64,000 nt of DNA from Paenibacillus harenae (lineage in GTDB: Bacteria > Bacillota > Bacilli > Paenibacillales > Paenibacillaceae). Shown piece by piece: positions 17,476 through 25,048 of this stretch. The stretch lies in contig NZ_JAUSST010000001.1 of the NCBI RefSeq assembly GCF_030812415.1, positions 248,001-312,000 on the forward strand. Reading direction: 5' to 3'. Each line of letters starts with the position of its first letter. Within the stretch, counting starts at the first letter, position 1. Under the pieces are notes generated by a model that saw only the letters and a list, made by a program, of their open reading frames with translations, searched no databases and had not been told where the DNA came from. The position numbers and the translations under genes were made by a program.

Positions 17476-18903
17476 TTAGATGAGCTTATGCTCATACCAC
17501 TTCTTCCCGCGGAAGCGCCAGAGGAAGATCGCCCCGCGCACGCCCCATTCGCCGTTCATCGCTATCCAGACGCCCATAATGCCCCAGCCGGCCGTGATCC
17601 CTAGCAGATAGCCCAGGATGACGCGGAACAGCCACATGCTTAGCATCGAGGATATGGAGGTGAACCGAGAATCGCCTGCTGCCCGCAGTGCTGACGGCAA
17701 GATGAAGCTCATCGCCCACAGCGGAACTTGCACGATGGCCGTCAAAAGCAGCACCCAGAAAATATCGTCGACGATCTCGCCAGGCGGATCGAACAAGCCA
17801 ACCAATAAGTGATAGAACGGCATTAGAATAATGCCCGTCAACACTAACAGGAAAGAAGCGATCCACAAAAAGGATCGGACGAACTTGCGCGCATCCTCGA
17901 TATTGCCTCGTCCGATGCACTGACCGACCACGGTAACGATCGTCAAGGATAATGCGGCGGCCGGAATTTGCAGGACGCCAGTGAGCACGGAGGCAATCGC
18001 ATTCGTCGCGATCGCATAAGTGCCAAGGCTGACGATGAACACTTGGGTCAGCAACTTGCCTCCGTTGAAGAACATCTGCTCCGCGGCGAACGGCAATCCG
18101 ATGGACATCATTTTTCTCAGCATCGTCAAGGGGACGTGGAACATATCTCGGATACGCAAATGCATCGTCTCGTCCATTTTGAACAAATAGTAGATCGCGC
18201 AGGCCGCTCCGGCGAATCTAGCTATATTGATCGCAATGGTCATCCCCATGACGCCCATATGGAGCATCGTTATGAACACGATGTTGAGCAGCACGTACAG
18301 CAGGTTCATAATTAAAGAAAGCGCGAGTGAAGCCCGGCTCTTCCCGACTCCTCTAAGCGCGCCGCAAACGGCTTGAACGATCGCCAGGCCAAGGAACGAG
18401 ATGCCGCTGCCGATGAGATACACTTTAGCGCTGTCCAATACTTCCGCCGACGCCGATCCGAACAGGAGTCGAAGCAGCGGATTATGCAGCGCGATAATGA
18501 GCAGTCCGATTACGAGAGACAACATGGAGACGGAAGCGATGCTGCCCGTCGTGGCGCGAGCAACCATCTGGTCGTTCCCGCTCCCCTTATATTGCGCCAC
18601 GACGACCGTACCCCCGGTTGCTACGGCAACGAAAATATGGATCAGAAATAAGTTCAAGGAATCGACCATATTGACCGCGCTCACCGCCGAAACGCCCGAG
18701 GAGCTGATCATCGCCGTGTTGACGAGGTTCAGGCCGACGATGAATGCCTGATCGATTAGAATCGGAATATACAAACCGATGATCTGCTTGTAATCCATCG
18801 ACTCGCCTGTCAAATATTTATTCAAATAAGCATTCATCTGCGTTCGCAATCTAAGCGGTATCAATCGGATCACATTCTTTTCTATGGAAGTTAACGAAGA
18901 CAC
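17476..18903 (-). CDS. MATE-family efflux transporter
   Basis: Up to 475 residues with twelve predicted membrane helices in two homologous halves. Typical MATE features are IPILIDQAFIVGLNLVNTAMI, VAVATGGTVVVAQYKG, ALRGVGKSR and LPFAAEQMFFNGG. It exports cationic drugs or metabolites in exchange for sodium or protons. The start is unclear: GTG at 18903 lies inside a 30-bp palindrome and has no ribosome site, while an internal ATG at 18837 would still give about 453 residues, the usual family size, but also has a weak site. It converges with the UvrA-like gene. Confidence 0.87.
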   Translation of the reverse strand: MSSLTSIEKNVIRLIPLRLRTQMNAYLNKYLTGESMDYKQIIGLYIPILIDQAFIVGLNLVNTAMISSSGVSAVSAVNMVDSLNLFLIHIFVAVATGGTVVVAQYKGSGNDQMVARATTGSIASVSMLSLVIGLLIIALHNPLLRLLFGSASAEVLDSAKVYLIGSGISFLGLAIVQAVCGALRGVGKSRASLALSLIMNLLYVLLNIVFITMLHMGVMGMTIAINIARFAGAACAIYYLFKMDETMHLRIRDMFHVPLTMLRKMMSIGLPFAAEQMFFNGGKLLTQVFIVSLGTYAIATNAIASVLTGVLQIPAAALSLTIVTVVGQCIGRGNIEDARKFVRSFLWIASFLLVLTGIILMPFYHLLVGLFDPPGEIVDDIFWVLLLTAIVQVPLWAMSFILPSALRAAGDSRFTSISSMLSMWLFRVILGYLLGITAGWGIMGVWIAMNGEWGVRGAIFLWRFRGKKWYEHKLI

Positions 18904-18925
18904 TAACAGCGCTGTTAGTGTCTTC
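18896..18925. promoter_or_regulatory. Perfect 30-bp palindrome at the start of the MATE gene
   Basis: The 30 bases equal their own reverse complement, centred on AGCGCT with CACTAACA half-sites. No T-run follows on either strand. Position over the first codons of the MATE gene, in the 40-nt gap after the UPF0303 gene, and the form suit an operator for a TetR-like dimer. A hairpin acting in RNA is the alternative. Confidence 0.55.
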
Positions 18926-18943
18926 TTATGATTGCCGTGTTAT

Positions 18944-19417
18944 CTACGATTTCAATAGCTTCTCAAGCGTTGCCGTTATCATTTCATGGTCCAAATGGCC
19001 TTCCAGCCCGGATACGGCAATCGTTCCGACAGCACCTGCATTCTTAATCAGAATCGGGAAGCTGCCGCCTTCCGTTGCGTATTCCATCGGATCGAGATAT
19101 TCGCTGTCCTTCACATTCGTGTTCCAGGATTTGTACAACACATGCATATAATAGGAGCTATGCCCAAAATGTTTGACAACGTTATTTTTTCGCTCGATCC
19201 AACGATCGTGACCAGCGCCCGTTCCATCCATCTTGGCATGGAAAAGCAGCTGTCCGTTCTTTCTAATATCGACGGCGATAAGCTTGTTCTCGCTCTGCGC
19301 TTTCGAAAGTATGGCGCTTCCGATTTCAACTGCCGTCTGATTCGTGAAGGCGGAGAACTGTAAATCGGATTCCTGCTGCAGCAATTGTGCTAATAATCGC
19401 TCATAATTATTCTCCAA
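18944..19417 (-). CDS. UPF0303 (heme-degrading domain, GlcG/HbpS-like) protein
   Basis: 157 residues from a TTG at 19417, supported by GGAAGGG 6 nt upstream. An upstream ATG at 19462 gives a 15-residue extension not typical of the family. Visible hallmarks are LQFSAFTNQTAVEIG, AVDIRKNGQLLFH, GTGAGHDRWIERK, HSSYYMHVLYKSW and the C-terminal GSFPILIKNAGAVGTIAVSG. Proteins of this family are small cytosolic or exported folds tied to heme or oxidative stress in a few cases; the precise function is unsettled. It lies 40 nt upstream of the MATE gene on the same strand. Confidence 0.82.
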   Translation of the reverse strand: MENNYERLLAQLLQQESDLQFSAFTNQTAVEIGSAILSKAQSENKLIAVDIRKNGQLLFHAKMDGTGAGHDRWIERKNNVVKHFGHSSYYMHVLYKSWNTNVKDSEYLDPMEYATEGGSFPILIKNAGAVGTIAVSGLEGHLDHEMITATLEKLLKS

Positions 19418-19617
19418 ATGAAGCCCTTCCTTCTTTTCGCTATGTAGTACAACCCTATACATTATACCTTTTTAGCCGTTAAATCGGAAGGAAAATAGAA
19501 ATCGGTATATGAATCTATCATTACAAACCTATTTTGATCTATTCAACGCACTCGTCCAATCGAATCTATCACCACTCGAATAAACTGCATTATCTTCTAA
19601 AGAAGGAGGAGATAAGA

Positions 19618-19914
19618 ATGGGATACTACGTTAAAAAATGCTTTAAACCAGTGTACAAAAAATCGTGGAAGAAATTGCACTCCGGCTACGGCAAGAAAGA
19701 AACTTTCGGCTGTAAAAAAGAGCGTCCTTCCTACGGAATGAAAGAACATTCCTGCTACGGCAAGAAAGAGCATCACTTCTACGGCAAGAAAGAAACTTTC
19801 GGCTGTAAGAAAGCGCATCACTTCTACGGCAAAAAAGAGAGTTCTTGCGGTATGAAAGTTCAGCCTTGCTGGAAGAAAAAAGAACATCACAGCAAATGGA
19901 AGCCTTATTGCTAA
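19618..19914 (+). CDS. Lys/Tyr/Cys/His-rich repeat protein, probably a spore coat protein
   Basis: 98 residues from an ATG with GGAGGAG 6 nt upstream. The sequence is built from short degenerate repeats of the form YGKKE followed by a TFGCKK or HHFYGKKE variant (GYGKKETFGCKK, CYGKKEHHFYGKKE, FYGKKESSCG) and ends KWKPYC. It has almost no acidic or aliphatic residues apart from the repeat Glu. No signal peptide is seen. Cys, Tyr and Lys at this density suit a cross-linked structural layer such as the spore coat or crust. No specific family recognised. Confidence 0.72.
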   Translation: MGYYVKKCFKPVYKKSWKKLHSGYGKKETFGCKKERPSYGMKEHSCYGKKEHHFYGKKETFGCKKAHHFYGKKESSCGMKVQPCWKKKEHHSKWKPYC

Positions 19915-19956
19915 TGTTCTGAGCGGGGGAGCCTGATCATTCAGGCTCTCTTACAT

Positions 19957-19997
19957 AGAGAGCAGGGAATCGATATCGATCTCCTGCTCTCTTTTTT
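19957..19997 (+). terminator. Terminator after the coat-like gene
   Basis: A stem AGAGAGCAGG/CCTGCTCTCT (19957-19966 with 19983-19992) with an AT-rich loop is followed by six T. Confidence 0.82.
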
Positions 19998-20071
19998 GTA
20001 TTTTTAGCCTAATATTGTTACAATATTTAACGTAGTGCCCATAACCTAATTAGATTAAAGGAGCGATTACA

Positions 20072-20500
20072 ATGTCCGTCGACGTGTATCTGAATTTTAA
20101 CGGCAACACTCGTGAAGCGGTAACTTTTTATGCAGAGGTGTTTGGTTTGGAACAGCCGCATATTATGACATTCGGCGAGTCGCCGCCGCACCCGGATTAT
20201 CCTCTTCCGGATGAGGCCAAGAACAACGTTATGCATACGAGACTTAACATCTACGGAAGCAATGTCATGTTCTCCGATGTGTTCCCGGGCATGCCGTTCA
20301 CTCAAGGCAATAACTTCAGCCTCGCTCTCGTACATAAAGATCCGGAGACCATCACGTCTGCGTTCCATAAACTGAAGGAAGGCGGCACTGTCGTGATGGA
20401 GCTTCAAGAAACGTTCTGGAGCAAATTATACGGCAGCGTTCGCGACCGCTTCGGCATCGAATGGCAATTCAACTTGGATTCCGGTGAGACTTTCGGTTAA
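20072..20500 (+). CDS. VOC-family protein, PhnB/YjdN-like
   Basis: 142 residues: VDVYLNFNGNTREAVTFYAEVF, HTRLNIYGSNVMFSDVFPG, NFSLALVHKDPE and FWSKLYGSVRDRFGIEWQFN are the paired beta-alpha-beta-beta-beta modules of the vicinal oxygen chelate fold in its PhnB/3-demethylubiquinone-like form. The substrate is unknown and these often act as small-molecule binding or dioxygenase-like proteins. The ATG at 20072 follows AAAGGAGCG at about 6 nt. Monocistronic. Confidence 0.82.
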   Translation: MSVDVYLNFNGNTREAVTFYAEVFGLEQPHIMTFGESPPHPDYPLPDEAKNNVMHTRLNIYGSNVMFSDVFPGMPFTQGNNFSLALVHKDPETITSAFHKLKEGGTVVMELQETFWSKLYGSVRDRFGIEWQFNLDSGETFG

Positions 20501-20598
20501 AAGATAACTTTAAGCTGCCGTACAACGATCATGCCCCGACAAATGCAATAAAGGCATTTGTCCCCCTGCAAACACCCAATCCGTACGAACATGCGGTG

Positions 20599-20607
20599 CA
20601 TAAGATA
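20599..20607 (+). promoter_or_regulatory. Candidate sigma-K -10 element for the YjcZ gene
   Basis: CATAAGATA matches the CATANNNTA consensus of mother-cell sigma-K promoters and lies 35 nt before the start codon. No clean AC -35 element is found at 16-17 nt. Confidence 0.35.
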
Positions 20608-20641
20608 TGGTGTACTCAATACGCAAGGAGGTGCATGAATA

Positions 20642-20752
20642 ATGTCCGGTTATGTTGGCGGTGCCTTCACGAACACGGGTACGATCCTGGTTCTCTTCAT
20701 TTTGTTGGTAATCATAGCTTGCAGCTGTGGAGTATTCGGCGGCAGATACTAA
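20642..20752 (+). CDS. YjcZ-family sporulation peptide
   Basis: 36 residues: MSGYVGGAFTNTGTILVLFI, then LLVIIACSCGVFGGRY. The short Gly/Tyr start, single hydrophobic helix with CSCG, and Gly-Gly-Arg-Tyr end are typical of the YjcZ/YrhA-type peptides found in spores of Bacillales. AAGGAGG lies 9-10 nt upstream, and a terminator follows at 20799. It probably sits in a spore membrane or coat; the molecular role is unknown. Confidence 0.85.
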   Translation: MSGYVGGAFTNTGTILVLFILLVIIACSCGVFGGRY

Positions 20753-20798
20753 GACGAATACCTGAATAAGTGACATTAAGAACCGAAACAAACAGGGA

Positions 20799-20837
20799 AA
20801 CAGTCCGCTCCCCTTCCGAGGAACGGACTGTTTTTTT
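20799..20837 (+). terminator. Terminator after YjcZ gene
   Basis: An AACAGTCCG/CGGACTGTT stem (20799-20807 with 20824-20832) is followed by seven T in total. It converges with the deacetylase gene. Confidence 0.85.
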
Positions 20838-20841
20838 GTTG

Positions 20842-21972
20842 CTATCGCAAGTCCTGCCAAAAGTTAACCGGCATCATGTCTGAACGAAGCGGTTCAAAGC
20901 GGTATCCGGCATCGTGAAGCCTTGCCAAAAGGCTAGGCATCGCCGCTATCGTAGTCGGTCGGTCGTGCAGCAATACGACCGGCGCCTCGCCTTCCTTCTG
21001 AATTGCCGCCACTTCGCTCATTACGTGACGAATCATTTTGCCGGAATCGGTTCTGTACTCCCAATCCTTCGAATCGACATTCCAATCCCATAGGTGATAC
21101 CCTGCAGCAGCAGTTGCATCGCGGTACTTATCCGTAAAGTAAGGCTTGCTGCCATACGGCGTTCGAATTAACGTCGACTTCACGCCCGATGCGCTTAGTA
21201 AATATTTGTTCGCATGTTCCATTTCCAAGTACGCGGATGAAGGAGACTCATAGAACTTGTCCTTCACATGCGTCACTCCGTGCAGAGCCGGCCGATGTCC
21301 TTCCTTGACAAGTCTCTTAACGGATTCCGGATATTTTATTATGCCATTGCCTAATAAAAAAAACGTTGCCTTTGCTTTATATTTGCCTAGTATATCTAGT
21401 AACTTTGGTGTGCTTCCTGTTGGCCCATCGTCAAATGTCAAGTAAATAGGTTTGCGGGCCGCCTCAATCGCGGCTAGACGCGATTGCTCGACCAACCTTC
21501 TCTCTTGCTTAAGAAACTGTTCGTCGCTCAGTTCGGCATCATTATTTTTAGCTCGAATAATAGGAGCTTCGCTATAGAGAACATGACGATAGCCGAAGCT
21601 GGTTGTGATAAGCGACAGCGGAATCATCAATCTGTCATGTCGCGTGTACGTTTGAAGCCGTATGATTTCCCCAGTAACGGAAACGGCATATTTCTCGCCC
21701 GGATTGATAATCAACTTGGTACCGCCTTTTTCGAGAAGAACTTGGTTGTCCTCGAGTCGCAGATCGATTTGCATCGCATTCGCTATGACTCTGGCAGCTA
21801 CATAAATGTTGTTCGAATGCGCTTCGGGCGGCGCATTGCCAAAGTCGATTACATTGTCGTTAACGGCTATATACGGAGGTAAGCTCCCTGCCGCATGGAC
21901 ATTATACGTCTGCACGAACATCCATGCTGCTCCAATAATCAACAATAAAATCCATCGTTTATACCTTTTCAT
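20842..21972 (-). CDS. Polysaccharide deacetylase with N-terminal copper-amine-oxidase-like domain
   Basis: 376 residues. An uncleaved or cleaved signal helix (7-27) is followed by a copper amine oxidase N1-like stalk (about 30-145) and a NodB homology domain (175-376). The catalytic base pair is D181-D182 in YLTFDDGP, the metal ligands are H231 and H235 in HGVTHVKDKF, and RTPYGSKP, WDWNVDSKDW and VVLLHD complete the set. It should remove acetyl groups from N-acetylglucosamine in peptidoglycan or a surface glycan. The stalk domain is a common wall-associated module in Paenibacillus. Monocistronic on the minus strand. Confidence 0.9.
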   Translation of the reverse strand: MKRYKRWILLLIIGAAWMFVQTYNVHAAGSLPPYIAVNDNVIDFGNAPPEAHSNNIYVAARVIANAMQIDLRLEDNQVLLEKGGTKLIINPGEKYAVSVTGEIIRLQTYTRHDRLMIPLSLITTSFGYRHVLYSEAPIIRAKNNDAELSDEQFLKQERRLVEQSRLAAIEAARKPIYLTFDDGPTGSTPKLLDILGKYKAKATFFLLGNGIIKYPESVKRLVKEGHRPALHGVTHVKDKFYESPSSAYLEMEHANKYLLSASGVKSTLIRTPYGSKPYFTDKYRDATAAAGYHLWDWNVDSKDWEYRTDSGKMIRHVMSEVAAIQKEGEAPVVLLHDRPTTIAAMPSLLARLHDAGYRFEPLRSDMMPVNFWQDLR

Positions 21973-22050
21973 GACTCTATCCCTCCTTTTCTATCCATAC
22001 CCGATCGCAATAGATACGAACCACTACACGCATACCATCGGCTGTGCATA

Positions 22051-22099
22051 GAAAAGAAGGCTGTCTTCGTTCACGAACGGCGAACAAAAACAGCCTTTT
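22051..22099 (-). terminator. Terminator after the KinB-like kinase gene
   Basis: An AAGGCTGT/ACAGCCTT stem (22057-22064 with 22090-22097), followed on the minus strand by CTTTTC. Confidence 0.65.
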
Positions 22100-22101
22100 G
22101 C

Positions 22102-23391
22102 TTATTTGTCAATAGGGGTTACAGCCGGAAACTTCAATGTCACCGTCGTCCCTTTGCCCGGTTTGCTCGCAAAGCTAATCTTTCCGCTCATAGCCTCAAC
22201 GATCCTGATCGACACAAGCGTTCCTAGGCCTGTACCGCTCTCTTTCGTCGTGAAGAAGGGAGTCCCGATATTCGCGATCGTCTCCTCCGACATGCCAGCC
22301 CCCGTATCGGCAACCTCGATGACGACCGTATGCGCATCCCTGCTGCCGCTAACGGTGACGGTGCCCGATTTGGTTATTGCTTCAACGCCGTTTTTGATCA
22401 AATTAATAATGACCTGCGACAGCTTTGTCTTATCGGCCGTTATGTAAAGCTCCTTGTCGGCGAAGCTTATGACAAGCTTGATCTCGACATTTTTGATGAG
22501 GCCGTAAGAGTACATCATTTCAACCGTATGGTGCAGAAAATCCGGTACATAAACCGTCTCCAAATGTTCGGAATGCGGCTTGGCGAGGTTCAAATAATCC
22601 GTAATGATAAGTTCGGCACGCTCAAGCTCCGAGAGCGCGATTTGCAAATAGTTTTTTTTGCTCTCATCGGCATTCTCCTTGAACAATTGAAGGAAGCCCT
22701 TCACTACCGTAAGCGGATTCCTTACCTCATGCGCTACGGAAGCGGCCAATTGGCTGACGATCTTCAGCTTTTCATTTTGTTCCAGTTCATGGCGCATGGC
22801 CTGCTTCTCGATCATATTTTCGTACAGGAGAGACGCTACGATTATACTGAAAAACGAAAGCAACTCCATCATGATGAAGTGAATGACACCGTCCGCCTTC
22901 AAGCTTAACTCATAACGCATCAACGACGCGTAAAAAAATAAAAGGCAACTAATGATCGCATTCGAATATAACGTAAGCCATATGCCCGTATAGACCCGTT
23001 TTTTTGGACTATAAGCGTAAAAAGATTTGGCGATCCAAAAACACGGAAGCGCAAACAGGATAAAGACGGCAAGCGCGAAAACGATATCGTCGCCTCCAAC
23101 CGCGATGCGGAAGACGAACATCATTGCCAAGGCCGTTATCCCAGACCAATAATGGCGTCCCCCATATAAAATCGCAAGTATAATCGGAATAATCCGCAAG
23201 TCCCATTCAAACCCGTCAATAACCGTAATGGACAAGGACATGCACAGCACGGAAGACAAACCGAATAATAGACCGTTCATTATGTAATAAAAGTTGTTTC
23301 TAGCATGGCTTCGTTTGGTCGCATAAAAGAATTGATTAATGAATATCGGAAACAATATGATAATGACGTGGATTAACAATTGGTTCATCAT
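22102..23391 (-). CDS. Membrane sensor histidine kinase, KinB-like (5TMR-LYT)
   Basis: 429 residues with about six N-terminal membrane helices (1-190) of the 5TM Lyt receptor type. Next comes HisKA with VAHEVRNPLTVVKGFLQLF (His about 221), then HATPase_c with NLIKNGVEAI, DTGAGMS and GTGLGTLVSIRIVEAM. This layout is that of KinB-type sporulation kinases feeding Spo0F. No cognate regulator lies beside it, which fits an orphan phosphorelay kinase. The ATG at 23391 (or 23388) has GGGAGG somewhat far upstream. It sits next to the cotJ operon, which is consistent with but does not prove a sporulation role. Confidence 0.85.
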   Translation of the reverse strand: MMNQLLIHVIIILFPIFINQFFYATKRSHARNNFYYIMNGLLFGLSSVLCMSLSITVIDGFEWDLRIIPIILAILYGGRHYWSGITALAMMFVFRIAVGGDDIVFALAVFILFALPCFWIAKSFYAYSPKKRVYTGIWLTLYSNAIISCLLFFYASLMRYELSLKADGVIHFIMMELLSFFSIIVASLLYENMIEKQAMRHELEQNEKLKIVSQLAASVAHEVRNPLTVVKGFLQLFKENADESKKNYLQIALSELERAELIITDYLNLAKPHSEHLETVYVPDFLHHTVEMMYSYGLIKNVEIKLVISFADKELYITADKTKLSQVIINLIKNGVEAITKSGTVTVSGSRDAHTVVIEVADTGAGMSEETIANIGTPFFTTKESGTGLGTLVSIRIVEAMSGKISFASKPGKGTTVTLKFPAVTPIDK

Positions 23392-23529
23392 AGCCAGAAT
23401 ATAGTACCTCCCATATCCAACCCATAGATATAGTAGATCTAAAGTACCGCCTCTATCAAAGATATAATATCATATTTACACCAAATAGAAATCCGCTTTA
23501 ATAAAAAAAACGATGAAATTTGTAGAAAT

Positions 23530-23569
23530 TAAAAATGCCCATGCAAGCAGATTCGCTTGTCTGGACATC
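23530..23569 (-). terminator. Terminator of the cotJ operon
   Basis: An imperfect stem of about 15 bp between 23535-23549 and 23555-23569 (ATGCCCATGCAAGC opposite GCTTGTCTGGACAT), followed on the minus strand by TTTTAATTT. Confidence 0.65.
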
Positions 23570-23580
23570 TCCGCCTCAAG

Positions 23581-24150
23581 CTAGTAGTAAATTTTCTCGT
23601 CCCGCTTCTCCTTCAATATCTCTACCGCTTCGCGGAATCGAAGGGAATGAACGATCTCGCGTTCTCGCAGAAACTTCAGACTGTCCTGCAGGTCAACATC
23701 GTCCGTTAAATCAATCAACCATTGATAAGTAGCTCTTGCTTTCTCCTCCGCAGCGATATCCTCGTAAAGATCGGCGATCGGATCGCCTTTGGCTTGGATG
23801 TAAGAAGCGGTCCAAGGAACGCCGGATGCGTTTTGATAGAACAATGCATTGTCATGCGCAGCGTAATGATCGCCGAGCCCTGCAGCCCTTAGCTGATCCG
23901 GCGTGGCGTCCTTCGTCAGCTTGTAGATCATCGTGGCGATCATCTCGAGATGCGCGAACTCCTCCGTCCCTATGTCCGTCAACAATCCGATGACTTTATC
24001 CGGAATCGAATACCGTTGATTCAAATAACGCAGCGCTGCGGCAAGCTCGCCGTCCGCCCCGCCGTACTGCTCCATCAGAAACTTCGCCATCAACGGATCG
24101 CATTTGCTGACTCGAACCGGATACTGCAGTTTTTTCTCATACACCCACAT
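23581..24150 (-). CDS. cotJC: Spore coat protein CotJC, manganese-catalase fold
   Basis: 189 residues. The four-helix bundle of the manganese catalase family is evident, with metal-binding Glu/His in GTEEFAHLEMIATMIYKL and AAEEKARATYQWLIDL, and REREIVHSLRFREAVE near the end. It starts MWVYEKKLQYPVRV, the usual CotJC start. The ATG at 24150 follows AAGGAGGG at 9 nt. It is the last gene of cotJA-cotJB-cotJC. CotJC is made in the mother cell and assembled into the coat. Catalase activity is plausible but not established from sequence. Confidence 0.93.
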   Translation of the reverse strand: MWVYEKKLQYPVRVSKCDPLMAKFLMEQYGGADGELAAALRYLNQRYSIPDKVIGLLTDIGTEEFAHLEMIATMIYKLTKDATPDQLRAAGLGDHYAAHDNALFYQNASGVPWTASYIQAKGDPIADLYEDIAAEEKARATYQWLIDLTDDVDLQDSLKFLREREIVHSLRFREAVEILKEKRDEKIYY

Positions 24151-24207
24151 CGACTATCGTCCCTCCTTGACCCGATCTCGCTTACCCGTGCAATCAACCA
24201 ACCCGTT

Positions 24208-24471
24208 TCACACTTGCCAAGGCCAAGGTGCATCGTTCCACTGCCAAGGCGCCCCGGAATAGCTATGTCCAAAATTCATTAACGGACCGTACATGGATTC
24301 GAATTGCTGGGCGAGCTGTCTTCTATTCTGCGAACAATGATTAAATTGTTGGATGGCTTGCGTATCCCAGGGATGCGTATCTAAATACAAGTTAAGCTCT
24401 ACCAGTACAAAATCGACGGCTTGCAGCTCGTGGAGCAGCCTGTAATACTCTTCATCCAGTTGCTTCTGCAT
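24208..24471 (-). CDS. cotJB: Spore coat protein CotJB
   Basis: 87 residues from an ATG at 24471 with AAGGTGA 5 nt upstream. YYRLLHELQAVDFVLVELNLYLDTHP followed by DTQAIQQFN is the conserved CotJB helix pair. It ends in a Trp/Pro-rich tail (APWQWNDAPWPWQV). The start overlaps the end of cotJA by 20 nt, so translation is probably coupled. CotJB is needed with CotJA for coat assembly of CotJC in Bacillus. Confidence 0.92.
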   Translation of the reverse strand: MQKQLDEEYYRLLHELQAVDFVLVELNLYLDTHPWDTQAIQQFNHCSQNRRQLAQQFESMYGPLMNFGHSYSGAPWQWNDAPWPWQV

Positions 24472-24700
24472 CGTTATCACCTTCTTCGATTCTGGATTGC
24501 TTGGAGCTGTAAGGACTGTACAGAGCAGGCCATAACGTGCCGAGTCTTAATGCATCGGCCGGCTGGAATTGCTGAAGATTGGGCGGTTGAAATGGAATGA
24601 ACAATTGCGGAGGTACATTATAGCTCTTAATCCGAATCGGCGGGCATGGATCAAAAGGACCGATATAAGGCGCATAATATCGTACCTGATCGTCTTTCAC
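24452..24700 (-). CDS. cotJA: Spore coat protein CotJA
   Basis: 82 residues from a GTG at 24700 with GAGGAG 9 nt upstream. The Pro/Tyr-rich body YYAPYIGPFDPCPPIRIKSY, the later FIPFQPPNLQQFQPADALR and LGTLWPALYSPY match CotJA, including the conserved ALRxGTLWPxLYxPY ending. First gene of the operon. A sigma-E-like promoter lies upstream at 24737-24767. Confidence 0.92.
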   Translation of the reverse strand: MKDDQVRYYAPYIGPFDPCPPIRIKSYNVPPQLFIPFQPPNLQQFQPADALRLGTLWPALYSPYSSKQSRIEEGDNDAEATG

Positions 24701-24736
24701 GTTCGCAGTCTCCTCTCGCGCTTTGGACTTCGGAAC

Positions 24737-24767
24737 AATATATGATCAACGGCTTGGCAGTAATGAC
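24737..24767 (-). promoter_or_regulatory. Candidate sigma-E promoter of cotJABC
   Basis: On the minus strand GTCATTAC and CATATATT are separated by 15 nt and lie 36 nt before the cotJA start. They approximate the sigma-E pattern (TCATATT, then CATACANT). B. subtilis cotJ is known to be sigma-E dependent. Confidence 0.5.
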
Positions 24768-24772
24768 CAAAA

Positions 24773-24809
24773 GAAAAAACCGTCCACGGTACCGAAGCCG
24801 CAGACGGTT
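24773..24809 (-). terminator. Terminator of the zinc-ribbon-like gene
   Basis: An AACCGTC/GACGGTT stem (24803-24809 with 24778-24784) with an extra internal pairing, followed on the minus strand by a T-run. Confidence 0.75.
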
Positions 24810-24846
24810 GGGATATCATTCCCTCATAAAGTTGTATCATTCCGCT

Positions 24847-25032
24847 TTAAAATTTTTGCAAACGATAGGTGTAGCTGCAGAACTTGCATCGAAACAACAC
24901 GCTGTCATCCCCGAATATTACGGCAAGCCGATCCTCGTCCTCCACCTCGACGTACTCTCTCCCCTGCTCGTCCCGATCTCCCGTGGCGAAGAACCGGGTC
25001 GTATTGCCGCATTCGCATTCAAAGCTCATCAT
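24847..25032 (-). CDS. Small zinc-ribbon-like protein
   Basis: About 61 residues from the ATG at 25032 (AGAGGTG 9 nt upstream). It starts MMSFECECGNTTRFFATGDR and ends SVLFRCKFCSYTYRLQKF. The spaced CxC and CxxC pairs, C-E-C-G at the start and C-K-F-C at the end, suit a single four-cysteine zinc site. The centre is strongly acidic (EYVEVEDEDR). Function unknown. It lies 16 nt after the PAP2 gene and may be cotranscribed with it. Confidence 0.68.
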   Translation of the reverse strand: MMSFECECGNTTRFFATGDRDEQGREYVEVEDEDRLAVIFGDDSVLFRCKFCSYTYRLQKF

Positions 25033-25048
25033 TGGTATGTACACCTCT

